64,000 bases of DNA from DASRVA01 sp050732875 (lineage in GTDB: Bacteria > Gemmatimonadota > Gemmatimonadetes > JACCXV01 > JAHWKZ01), in contig JBOHRQ010000004.1 of assembly GCA_050732875.1 (NCBI GenBank), forward strand, positions 15,591-79,590, written 5' to 3'. The notes below the pieces were generated by a model. That model did no database searches and was not told where the DNA came from. It worked only from the letters and a program-made list of their open reading frames with translations. Position 1 is the first letter of the stretch, and every line of letters starts with the position of its first letter. A program made the translations under genes and the position numbers. Positions 57,277 to 64,000 of the stretch are shown in pieces.

Positions 57277-59682
57277 CTACGCCTCCCCGTCGGGTCCCGT
57301 CATCGTGGCGATCGTCACCCCGTCTCCCCCTTCGTTCCAGTGGCCCAGCCGGAACTCCCTGACGTAGGGATGTCGATCGAGGAGCTCCGCCACGCGGCGC
57401 CGCAGGACGCCCGTGCCCTTGCCGTGGATAAAACGGACGCTGGGTCTCCCCGTATGGTAGGCGCGCTCGAGCGCGCCGGCGAGCGGGAACCCTACCTCGT
57501 CCGCGCTGAGCCCCCGCAGGTCGATCTCCAGCGGCACCGTCTCCAGGGTGGTCTCGACCTCCGCGCCGGCTTCGGCCGTCGCCACGGGACGTTCGGTCGC
57601 CGGCTCGACGACCTCGCATTCGGTCAGCCGGCACGTGATCCGCACCTGGCCCGCCTGCACGGCGGCCGTATCCTCCTCGCGATCGAGCTCGACGACAACG
57701 CCGACGACGTCGTAGCGCGGGATCCGGACGCGGTCTCCCACGCCAGCGGTCGGGACCGACCGGGTGCGGAGGGCGGCGTCCCGCTCGACCCGCAGCGACT
57801 CGGCGACCCGTTCGGCGCCACGCGCCAGCTCGCGCGCCTGGTCGGCTGCCGCCTCGGCCTCGGCCAGGGCGGACGTCCGTTCGCGGACCTTCCGCTGCTG
57901 CTCGCGGATCTCCCGGCGCAGCCGGCCGAGCTGCTCCTCCAGGGCTGTCAGGCGGCGCTCGGCGTTCTCCCGCCGCTCCTCCGCCTCGGCCGCTATCCGA
58001 CGGGCGCGCGCGGTCTCGGCCTCCCCGATCGCCCGGCGCTCTTCCTCCAGGGCGACCCGTGCCTCCTTGTATCGCCGCTCCTCGGCGGTCAGGCGATCGA
58101 TCACCTCTTCGACCTTCTGGACACCGCTCTCCAGCCCCTCCCGAGCCGCGTGGACGATGGCCGGGGAGAACCCCCAGCGCTCGGCCAGCTCGATCCCGAA
58201 CGAGCGCCCCGGAACTCCCTGGACAAAGCGATACAGCGGTTGGTTCCGTTCCAGATCGTACGCGAGCGACCCGTTCACGAGTCCCGGGCTCGCGGCCGCC
58301 ACCACCTTGAGCGCGTGGTAGTGCGTGGTCACGATCGTGCGCGCGCCGCGAGCGGTCCAATCCTGGAGCAGCGCGGTAGCGAGCGCGGCGCCCTCGGCCG
58401 GATCGGTCGACGCGCCGATCTCGTCGACCAGGATCAGCGTCGAGCGACCGGCCGACTCCGACGCCTTCCTGAGCCGGGTGAGATGCGCCGTGAACGTGGA
58501 CAGATCCTGGGCGATCGACTGCGTGTCGCCGATGTCGGCGATCACCGCCTCGTGCCAGGGGATCCTCGTCCCCGGGCCAACCGGCGGGACGATGCCCGAC
58601 TGCGCCATGAGCACGACGGTGCCGACCGTCTTCAGCAGCACGGTCTTTCCTCCCGTGTTGGGCCCGGTGACGACGAGGGTCCGATCCCCGGGGCCGAGCT
58701 CGAGGTCGAGCGCCACCACCTCCCCGGTCGCCTCCTCCACCCGCGCCAGAAGGAGGGGATGGCGGCCGGCCACGATGTTCAGTCCGTCGCCACCCAGCAC
58801 GGGCGCGCTTCCGTTCACGGAGAGCCCATAGCGCGCACGAGCCAGGACGGTCTCCGCGTGGAGGGCCAGGCGTGCCGCGTGCTCGAGCTCGTCCCGTTGC
58901 CCGGCGAGCGCGGCGGTCAGCTCCCTCAGGATCCGCTCTTCCTCGCGCCCTACCGCGAGCTCGGTCTGGCGCAAGGCGTTGTTGCCATCCACCGCCGCGT
59001 GCGGCTCCAGGAAAACCGTCGCCCCGGAGACCGACTCGTCGTGGACGATCCCCGGCACCTCGGAGAGGGCTTCCCGCCGGAGAGGAACCACGTAACGGCC
59101 CTCCCGCACCGTCGGCCGGCTGTCGGCCGCCACCAGCACGTGGGGGAGACCGGCCAGCAGTCCGTTCAACATGTCGACGAGGCGCTTCCGGTGGCTCCGG
59201 ACCTCTCCGCGCAGCCGTTGCAGGTCGGCGCTGGCGGTGTCGACGAGACGCCCCTCCCGATCGAAAGCGTCGAGGATCCGACGCTCGAGGTCCGGCAGCG
59301 CGGGTGACTGTCGGAAGCGGGCGGCCAGCCGGGGCCAATCCTTGGACCCCTTCTGCAGATAGGCGGCCAGCTTGCGTACACTTTCCAGCGTCCGCGCCGC
59401 CGAGACGAGCGCCGGGCCCTCGACGGTGGCCCCGGCCGCGGCGAGAAGCCGGATCGTGCGGCGCTGGTCGACGACCCAGGGAGCGGGGAAGGCCGCCCGC
59501 TCGCCGAGGATCGCCATACCCTCGCCCACCTCGGCCAGCGCCCCGCGCGCTTCCTCCAGGTCGCCCAGCGGATGCCACGATCGGAGGACCTCGGCGGCGT
59601 ACTCGGCGCTGGTGTGCCGGGCGACCCGCCCCAGGACCTCGCTCCACTCGAGAGCGGACCGCGTCTCTTCGTCGAAGATCAT
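57277..59682 (-). CDS. mutS2: Endonuclease MutS2
   Basis: An 801-residue MutS-family protein without the mismatch-reading domain. The ATPase has Walker A VTGPNTGGKTVLLKTVG and STLILVDEIGASTDPAEGAA. A coiled-coil insert (ERRYKEARVALEEERRAIGE) follows, then a C-terminal Smr nuclease domain with VRFIHGKGTGVLRRRVAELL. MutS2 suppresses homologous recombination and rescues stalled ribosomes in some bacteria. It leads into dnaG. Confidence 0.95.
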   Translation of the reverse strand: MIFDEETRSALEWSEVLGRVARHTSAEYAAEVLRSWHPLGDLEEARGALAEVGEGMAILGERAAFPAPWVVDQRRTIRLLAAAGATVEGPALVSAARTLESVRKLAAYLQKGSKDWPRLAARFRQSPALPDLERRILDAFDREGRLVDTASADLQRLRGEVRSHRKRLVDMLNGLLAGLPHVLVAADSRPTVREGRYVVPLRREALSEVPGIVHDESVSGATVFLEPHAAVDGNNALRQTELAVGREEERILRELTAALAGQRDELEHAARLALHAETVLARARYGLSVNGSAPVLGGDGLNIVAGRHPLLLARVEEATGEVVALDLELGPGDRTLVVTGPNTGGKTVLLKTVGTVVLMAQSGIVPPVGPGTRIPWHEAVIADIGDTQSIAQDLSTFTAHLTRLRKASESAGRSTLILVDEIGASTDPAEGAALATALLQDWTARGARTIVTTHYHALKVVAAASPGLVNGSLAYDLERNQPLYRFVQGVPGRSFGIELAERWGFSPAIVHAAREGLESGVQKVEEVIDRLTAEERRYKEARVALEEERRAIGEAETARARRIAAEAEERRENAERRLTALEEQLGRLRREIREQQRKVRERTSALAEAEAAADQARELARGAERVAESLRVERDAALRTRSVPTAGVGDRVRIPRYDVVGVVVELDREEDTAAVQAGQVRITCRLTECEVVEPATERPVATAEAGAEVETTLETVPLEIDLRGLSADEVGFPLAGALERAYHTGRPSVRFIHGKGTGVLRRRVAELLDRHPYVREFRLGHWNEGGDGVTIATMTGPDGEA

Positions 59683-59698
59683 GGCTCGGCGGGCAGGC

Positions 59699-60145
59699 TC
59701 AGGAGAGGCGCTCGCGCACCTTCCGGTTGACCTCGGACCCCTCCACCCGCCCCTTCACCTGGGGCATCAGACGGCCCATCACCTTGCCCACGTCGCCGGG
59801 CCCGCTGCCGCCAACGGCGGCGATCGCGTCGTCGATCATCCGATCGAGCTCGGCCTCGTCGATCGCCTTCGGAAGATACTCTCCGATGATCGCCGCTTCG
59901 GTCGCCTCGCGCTCGGCCAGCTCCTGGCGCCCCCCCGAGCGGTACTGCTCCTCGGACTCCCGGCGCTGCTTGCGCGCCCGGGAGAGGACCTCGATCACGT
60001 CGCCCTCCTCGAGCGGGCGACCCAGCTCGATCTGCCGATTCTTGAGGTCGTTGGCCATCATCCTCAGGGTCGCCAGCCGCAGCTTGTCCCCGGCCTTGAG
60101 CGCCGCGTTCTGCTCCTCGCGGATCCGATCCTGGACATCGCTCAT
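59699..60145 (-). CDS. GatB/YqeY domain-containing protein
   Basis: A 148-residue helical protein homologous to the C-terminal tRNA-binding part of GatB. MSDVQDRIREEQNAALKAGDK at the start, EYLPKAIDEAELDRMIDDAI, and GPGDVGKVMGRLMPQVKGRV mark the YqeY family. A role in tRNA-linked amidation is possible but the standalone form is uncharacterised. ATG 60145 is the family start. It lies 16 bp before mutS2; this pairing with dnaG/rpoD is common in Gram-positive and related genomes. Confidence 0.9.
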   Translation of the reverse strand: MSDVQDRIREEQNAALKAGDKLRLATLRMMANDLKNRQIELGRPLEEGDVIEVLSRARKQRRESEEQYRSGGRQELAEREATEAAIIGEYLPKAIDEAELDRMIDDAIAAVGGSGPGDVGKVMGRLMPQVKGRVEGSEVNRKVRERLS

Positions 60146-60167
60146 GCTTCGCTCCCGCAGTGGGCCA

Positions 60168-60512
60168 TCAACCGGGAGGCCAGCGCATGGCGCGACCGCC
60201 CAGCAGGTGCAGGTGGAAATGGAACACGCTCTGCCCGCCGCCGGGATTGGTGTTGAAGACGAGACGATAGCCATCCTCGTCGATGCCGTGCGCGGCCGCG
60301 ATCCTCGCGGCTCCCCGGACCATGGCGCCCACCAGATCCTCGTGCCGCTCTTCGAGGTCGTTGAGCGTCGCCACGTGTTCCCGTGGCACGATCAGGATAT
60401 GGACCGGCGCCTGGGGTTCCAGGTCGGGGAAGGCGATCCAGTCGCTCCCTTCCTCGACGATCTTCGTGTCGATCTCGCCGCTCACGATGCGACAGAAGAG
60501 GCAGTCCGTCAT
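60168..60512 (-). CDS. HIT family protein (histidine triad hydrolase)
   Basis: A 114-residue nucleotide-binding protein of the Hint type. It has CLFCRIVSGEIDTKI at the start and the histidine triad QSVFHFHLHLLGGRAM near residue 100. Hint proteins cleave AMP-lysine and related phosphoramidates. The start ATG overlaps the HAD gene stop (ATGA). Confidence 0.94.
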   Translation of the reverse strand: MTDCLFCRIVSGEIDTKIVEEGSDWIAFPDLEPQAPVHILIVPREHVATLNDLEERHEDLVGAMVRGAARIAAAHGIDEDGYRLVFNTNPGGGQSVFHFHLHLLGGRAMRWPPG

Positions 60513-61213
60513 ACCCCGGCCTCGTGAGGCTCGGCGACGTTCAGCTTGCTCACCACGTCCACGAGCCCGTGAATGTCCTCGATCTCGAAGTCGGCTCCCG
60601 ACTCCACCGTTCCGAACGTATCCCCGTAGCGAGCGAAGACGGTGCGGATTCCGACCTGGGTCGCCCCCACCATGTCGCGCTCCGGCCAGTCCCCCACCAT
60701 CAGCGCCTCGCGGGCCTCCACCCCGAGCTCCTTGAGAGCCGCCCGGAAGGGCGCCGGGGAAGGCTTTCGTTCGCCGGTATCCTCGAACGTCACGACCACG
60801 TCGAACAGGTGGTGGAGGTTGAGGTAGCAGAGCCGCAGCCAGGCCTCCCGCCGCGGCGCGTCCGAGACCACGGCCAGTCGAAGGCCCGACTTGATGAGCT
60901 CCATGAGTGTGGCCGTGACGTGCGGATAGAGCACGAGTGCCGCCTCTCGCGCACGGCGATAGGCGACGATGCCCGAGGCCAGAATCTTGTGGTCGACGTG
61001 CCCCAGATGGGCTTCCAGGAAATCGTCGAAGACCCGCTGGTACTCGATCCCCTCCCGATCGTAGATGGCCTGGATCTCGCTTTCGGCAGCTCCGCGGTCG
61101 AGGGCCAGCCCGGCGTCGATCATGGCGTCGACCGCCGCGCGGATCGCCATCCGCTTCATCCTCATGAAGTCGACCAGCGTGTTGTCCAGGTCGAAGATGA
61201 CGGCCCGGATCAT
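60509..61213 (-). CDS. HAD-superfamily phosphatase
   Basis: A 234-residue haloacid dehalogenase-like hydrolase. Motif I is AVIFDLDNTLVDF, motif II LAVVSDAPRRE, motif III the lysine in GERKPSPAPFRAAL, motif IV VGDWPERDMVGA. The cap is C1-type and helical. Substrate unknown; pyrophosphatase or phosphoglycolate-like activities occur in this group. Its stop overlaps the HIT gene. Confidence 0.9.
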   Translation of the reverse strand: MIRAVIFDLDNTLVDFMRMKRMAIRAAVDAMIDAGLALDRGAAESEIQAIYDREGIEYQRVFDDFLEAHLGHVDHKILASGIVAYRRAREAALVLYPHVTATLMELIKSGLRLAVVSDAPRREAWLRLCYLNLHHLFDVVVTFEDTGERKPSPAPFRAALKELGVEAREALMVGDWPERDMVGATQVGIRTVFARYGDTFGTVESGADFEIEDIHGLVDVVSKLNVAEPHEAGV

Positions 61214-61232
61214 CGGAGCCGCATCGGGAAGG

Positions 61233-61424
61233 CTACTTCAGCGACGGGCCCAGGGCGCGGCCGATCGAAACCTCGCCGTTGTCGATCCGCAGGTTGAACC
61301 CGCAATCCGGATTCGTGCAGACCCACGCCTTGTACTTCACGGACGCCCCTTCCCGCCCGTAGTCCGACAGCGGAACAAGGGTCCCGGTGCCGCATTTGAG
61401 ACACGATGGAAACGGCTCGGTCAT
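61233..61424 (-). CDS. Small zinc-ribbon protein
   Basis: A 63-residue protein. Two Cys pairs are spaced as a zinc ribbon: CLKCGTGTLVPLSDYG and VCTNPDCGFNLRIDNGEV. It has no other domain. GGGGAGG lies about nine bases before the ATG at 61424. It sits between the Minf_1886-like gene and the HAD gene in a tight row, so it is probably part of the same operon. Function unknown; RNA or protein binding is common for such ribbons. Confidence 0.8.
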   Translation of the reverse strand: MTEPFPSCLKCGTGTLVPLSDYGREGASVKYKAWVCTNPDCGFNLRIDNGEVSIGRALGPSLK

Positions 61425-61440
61425 CCTCCTCGTCCTCCCC

Positions 61441-61836
61441 TCACTCCGAAAGCGGCAGCGGCTTTCCACCCCACGGATAGTTTCGCTCGAACACGTCGGC
61501 GAAGTCGAACACCTCGTCGAAGTCGTCACGCGAGTCACGCTCGTCCTTGGAGAGAACGCCGACCTCCAGGAGGTTGAACACGATCTCGCCGATGTCCCGT
61601 GTCGAACGGATACGCCAGTGCTCCAGGACGGTTCGCGCCAGCGGCCCGTACAACCGGAGGCCGAGCTCGCGGCATCCCTCGGCCAGCTCGCGCCCCGTGA
61701 CATGCCGCCGCTGCGGCAACCGCTCGACGACCTGCTCGAGGGCGGCCAGTACGAAGGCGTACGCCCTTTCGTCGTAGCCTCCGTCCATCTCCGAGAGACG
61801 GTCACGTGTGGAGGCGTCCAGCCGCGTCATGCTCAT
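61441..61836 (-). CDS. Minf_1886 family protein
   Basis: A 131-residue helical protein. YDERAYAFVLAALEQVVERL, then HVTGRELAEGCRELGLRLYG and STRDIGEIVFNLLEVGVLSK, are the stretches shared by the family named Minf_1886, which is uncharacterised. It ends with a conserved aromatic/Glu-rich FERNYPWGGKPLPLSE. ATG 61836 overlaps the hsp20 stop (ATGA). Confidence 0.8.
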   Translation of the reverse strand: MSMTRLDASTRDRLSEMDGGYDERAYAFVLAALEQVVERLPQRRHVTGRELAEGCRELGLRLYGPLARTVLEHWRIRSTRDIGEIVFNLLEVGVLSKDERDSRDDFDEVFDFADVFERNYPWGGKPLPLSE

Positions 61837-62264
61837 CGGGATTCGATCGGCACTTCGACGGGCGCCTTCTTGGGCAGGCGGATGTGAAGGAGCCCATCGG
61901 CATAGGAGACCGAGATGTCCTCGGGTCGGATGGAGGCGGGCACACGGATACGGCGCTCGAACGAACCGACCGGGATCTCCATCTTGAAGTAATGCCGCTT
62001 CTCGCAGCACGGCTCCCGTCGAACGCCCTGCACGCACACCACACCCGGTTCGAGCTGGACGCCGATCTCTTCGGTCTTCATGCCGGGGATCGCCATGGTG
62101 ATGTGGTAGGCGCGATCGGTCTCGTAAGCGTCGGTGGAGGGTCGCCAGCGGACACCCCGCAGCAGCCCGAAAGCGGGATTGGGGTGAAACCAATCGTCGA
62201 TGTACGCCTCGACGTCGGCGATCAGCTCTTCGACGATGGTTTTTGCTTTCGGTTCTTCCTTCAT
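61833..62264 (-). CDS. Small heat-shock protein (Hsp20/alpha-crystallin)
   Basis: A 143-residue ATP-independent chaperone. The alpha-crystallin domain runs about 48-140: YHITMAIPGMKTEEIGVQLE, then FKMEIPVGSFERRIRVPASI and VSYADGLLHIRLPKKAPVEV with the C-terminal I-x-I-like PIESR. It is the first gene of an operon with the Minf_1886 and zinc-ribbon genes. The Cys-rich loop CVQGVRREPCCEKRHYF in the middle is unusual for this family. Confidence 0.92.
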   Translation of the reverse strand: MKEEPKAKTIVEELIADVEAYIDDWFHPNPAFGLLRGVRWRPSTDAYETDRAYHITMAIPGMKTEEIGVQLEPGVVCVQGVRREPCCEKRHYFKMEIPVGSFERRIRVPASIRPEDISVSYADGLLHIRLPKKAPVEVPIESR

Positions 62265-62361
62265 CGCCTGGCCTTCGAGTGTGTTGCTTCGCGCTCATGG
62301 GATCGGACTTCACGGCTTTCGAGGAAGGTAGGAGACGGCCCCGCGGGCCGTCAAGAACGGC

Positions 62362-62988
62362 TCATGCGCGCGGCGCCAGATGGTCGTCCAGCCGCGTCGC
62401 GACGACCGTGCCGGCGGTGCTTTCCAGGAGCTCACGCCGGAACGCGTCCGCGCTTCGCTCCGGCACGCTGGCGATCAGTGCCACCCGGGCTCCGTATTCC
62501 GCCGAGCGTTCTCGCGCCTTGTGTCGGGCGAGGACTCGCTGCACGGCCGCCGTCGAATCGTAGGGGAATCCGATCCGGAAGGCCGACCACGGCTCGACCG
62601 CGTGCAGGAGCCCACCCTGGCGTGCGGCGGTCACCGCTCCCTCGGCCGCATCGGCGTACGCGCGCGTCAGGCCGCCGGTCCCGAGCTTCGTCCCACCGAA
62701 CCAGCGCGAGACGATGCACGACGCGCCGACGATGTCGGCCCGCTCGAGCGCCCCCAGAATCGGCCGGCCCGCGGTTCCAGCCGGCTCACCGGCATCGAAA
62801 CCCGCGCTTTCGACACGACCGTTCTTCCACACCCGATAGGCCCAGCAGTGGTGCGTGGCGTCCGGATGGGCCCCGGTTCGATCGACGAGGACCTCGCGAG
62901 CGGTGGTGCTTTCGCCGGCCGGCGAGAGCCGGGCCAGAAACCGCGAGCCCTTCACGCTGATCTGGGCCTCGGCGAACCCCGACGGCAT
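62362..62988 (-). CDS. YigZ/IMPACT family protein
   Basis: A 208-residue protein. FAEAQISVKGSRFLARLSP begins the domain; HHCWAYRVWKNGRVESAG, FDAGEPAGTAGRPILGAL and SRWFGGTKLGTGGLTRAYAD are the signature of the YigZ/IMPACT N-terminal domain. The C-terminal 75 residues match its ferredoxin-like second domain. The family is linked to translation control but is uncharacterised. ATG 62988 was chosen; the GTG at 62994 two codons upstream is equally possible. Confidence 0.9.
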   Translation of the reverse strand: MPSGFAEAQISVKGSRFLARLSPAGESTTAREVLVDRTGAHPDATHHCWAYRVWKNGRVESAGFDAGEPAGTAGRPILGALERADIVGASCIVSRWFGGTKLGTGGLTRAYADAAEGAVTAARQGGLLHAVEPWSAFRIGFPYDSTAAVQRVLARHKARERSAEYGARVALIASVPERSADAFRRELLESTAGTVVATRLDDHLAPRA

Positions 62989-63137
62989 TCTCACCGGCCC
63001 GGGCGGCAGCTGCTCGCTTCCCGCCCCCTGGCTTGGTCGACGGCGATCCTCGTCAGGAGCAGGACCGTCAGGAAGCCGGCCCTCGAGCGACGAACCGGGT
63101 ACCCACGAAGGGGGTGGCGCCCATTTCCAGCAGCCGG

Positions 63138-64000
63138 CTAGACAGAGCCCGCGGCGGCCTGCTCGATCCATTCCTCATACAGCGGGAACTCGGCGCACAG
63201 CTCGCGCACGGATTCACGGACGGCCGACTTGACCGCCGCGTCCGTGGGAGCGTCCAGGATGTCGGCCATCCAGCCGCCGATGCGCTCCATCTCGGCCGTT
63301 CCCATGCCGCGGGTCGTGAGAGCGGGCGTGCCGACGCGGATCCCGCTCGTCACGAACGGGCTCCGGGTCTCGCCGGGAACGGTGTTCTTGTTGACGGTGA
63401 TGCCGGCCTCGCCGAGCGCCGCTTCGGCCTCCTTGCCGGTCAGCTCGCCGCTCGGTCGCAGGTCGACCAGGAAGAGGTGCGAGTCGGTTCCGCCCGTGAC
63501 CACGTGGTAGCCGCGCTCGACCAGCGTCGCCGCCAGCGTCTTCGCGTTCGCTACGATCTGCCGGGCGTAGTCCCGAAACTCCGGCTCCAGCGCCTCCTTG
63601 AAGGCGACCGCCTTGGCCGCGATGACGTGCATCAGCGGACCGCCCTGAATTCCCGGGAAGACGAGCTTGTCGATCGGCTTGGCGAGCTCTTCCCGGCAGA
63701 GCAGGAGCCCGCCGCGCGGCCCGCGCAGCGTCTTGTGGGTAGTCGAGGTGACGATGTCCGAGTGCGGGATGGGCGACGGAAAGACGCCCCCCGCCACGAG
63801 CCCGGCGAAGTGCGCCATGTCGACCACGAGCCGCGCCTCCACCTCGTCGGCGATCTCGCGGAAGCGGGCGAAATCGATGGTCCGGCTGTAGGCGCTCCCG
63901 CCGGCCACGATGACCTTGGGGCGGTGCTCCTTCGCCACCTGCTCGACCGCGTCGTAGTCGATCCGCCCCTCGTCGTCCACCCCGTAGCTCGCGACCTGGA
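63138..64000 (-). CDS. glyA: Serine hydroxymethyltransferase, C-terminal part (runs off the window)
   Basis: PLP enzyme that interconverts serine and glycine using tetrahydrofolate. The 287 visible residues start inside the protein (VASYGVDDEGRIDYD). They contain the PLP-lysine region TSTTHKTLRGPRGGLL, VDMAHFAGLVAGGVFPSP, FPGIQGGPLMHVIAAKAVAF, and SGIRVGTPALTTRGMG. The remaining N-terminal third is beyond 64000. Products of the tdh-kbl pathway (glycine) feed this enzyme. Confidence 0.97.
   Translation of the reverse strand, partial: QVASYGVDDEGRIDYDAVEQVAKEHRPKVIVAGGSAYSRTIDFARFREIADEVEARLVVDMAHFAGLVAGGVFPSPIPHSDIVTSTTHKTLRGPRGGLLLCREELAKPIDKLVFPGIQGGPLMHVIAAKAVAFKEALEPEFRDYARQIVANAKTLAATLVERGYHVVTGGTDSHLFLVDLRPSGELTGKEAEAALGEAGITVNKNTVPGETRSPFVTSGIRVGTPALTTRGMGTAEMERIGGWMADILDAPTDAAVKSAVRESVRELCAEFPLYEEWIEQAAAGSV

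Overview
The window is 64 kb of GC-rich chromosome from a diderm bacterium. Evidence for two membranes includes a TonB-dependent receptor, many lipobox proteins and paired MacB-type permeases. Gene content (tandem Ig-like lipoproteins, ECF sigma/anti-sigma beside a receptor, an M61 peptidase, DUF4139, a dnaG-rpoD-mutS2 block) suggests Gemmatimonadota or a close relative. That is inference; no 16S or complete marker set is present. It is ordinary core chromosome with small accessory patches. No phage, IS element or CRISPR was seen.

Layout. 0-5.2 kb: queE with a LuxE-like gene, a patatin lipase, an exported methyltransferase, a lysozyme-fold protein and nfo. 5.3-9.5 kb: DUF4139 protein, a 126-bp palindromic element and two permeases with no ATPase partner. 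9.5-17.8 kb: a cyclase-STAND-TPR signalling protein with a membrane coiled-coil partner, the threonine-degradation genes kbl and tdh, trxB, and tRNA-Gln. 17.9-24.5 kb: tandem Ig-like lipoproteins, ddl, an inositol phosphatase, proS, two more lipoproteins and a remnant of a Fic gene. 24.5-36.2 kb: sugar dehydrogenase, selA, valS, vWA-like protein, Nudix, a P-loop protein, rex with its own operator, and an MFS permease. 36.2-43.4 kb: a nine-locus minus-strand superoperon (zinc-ribbon coiled coil, rnhA, rnpB, recJ, rsmD, coaD, aminotransferase, STAS, ksgA) joined mostly by 4-nt stop/start overlaps. 43.4-53.1 kb is the most accessory part: an Asp/Arg-rich secreted protein, M61 peptidase, anti-sigma/ECF sigma/TonB receptor, a tandem family of secreted proteins with a truncated third copy, and a lipoprotein. 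53.1-64 kb: two tRNAs, rpoD, dnaG, mutS2, yqeY, HIT, HAD, hsp20, YigZ and the C-terminal part of glyA.

Regulation that can be read directly: an 18-bp Rex operator just downstream of a good promoter in front of rex; sigma70-type promoters before rpoD, valS, tRNA-Val and tRNA-Gln; and several genes whose -10 hexamer lies only 6-8 nt before the start codon with no Shine-Dalgarno, as expected for leaderless mRNAs. The most unusual items are a self-contained promoter/structured RNA/intrinsic terminator unit ending 12 nt before the zinc-ribbon gene (43.2-43.4 kb), the rnhA reading frame running 142 nt into RNase P RNA, and three 10-bp tandem units at the helical period immediately upstream of the rex promoter.
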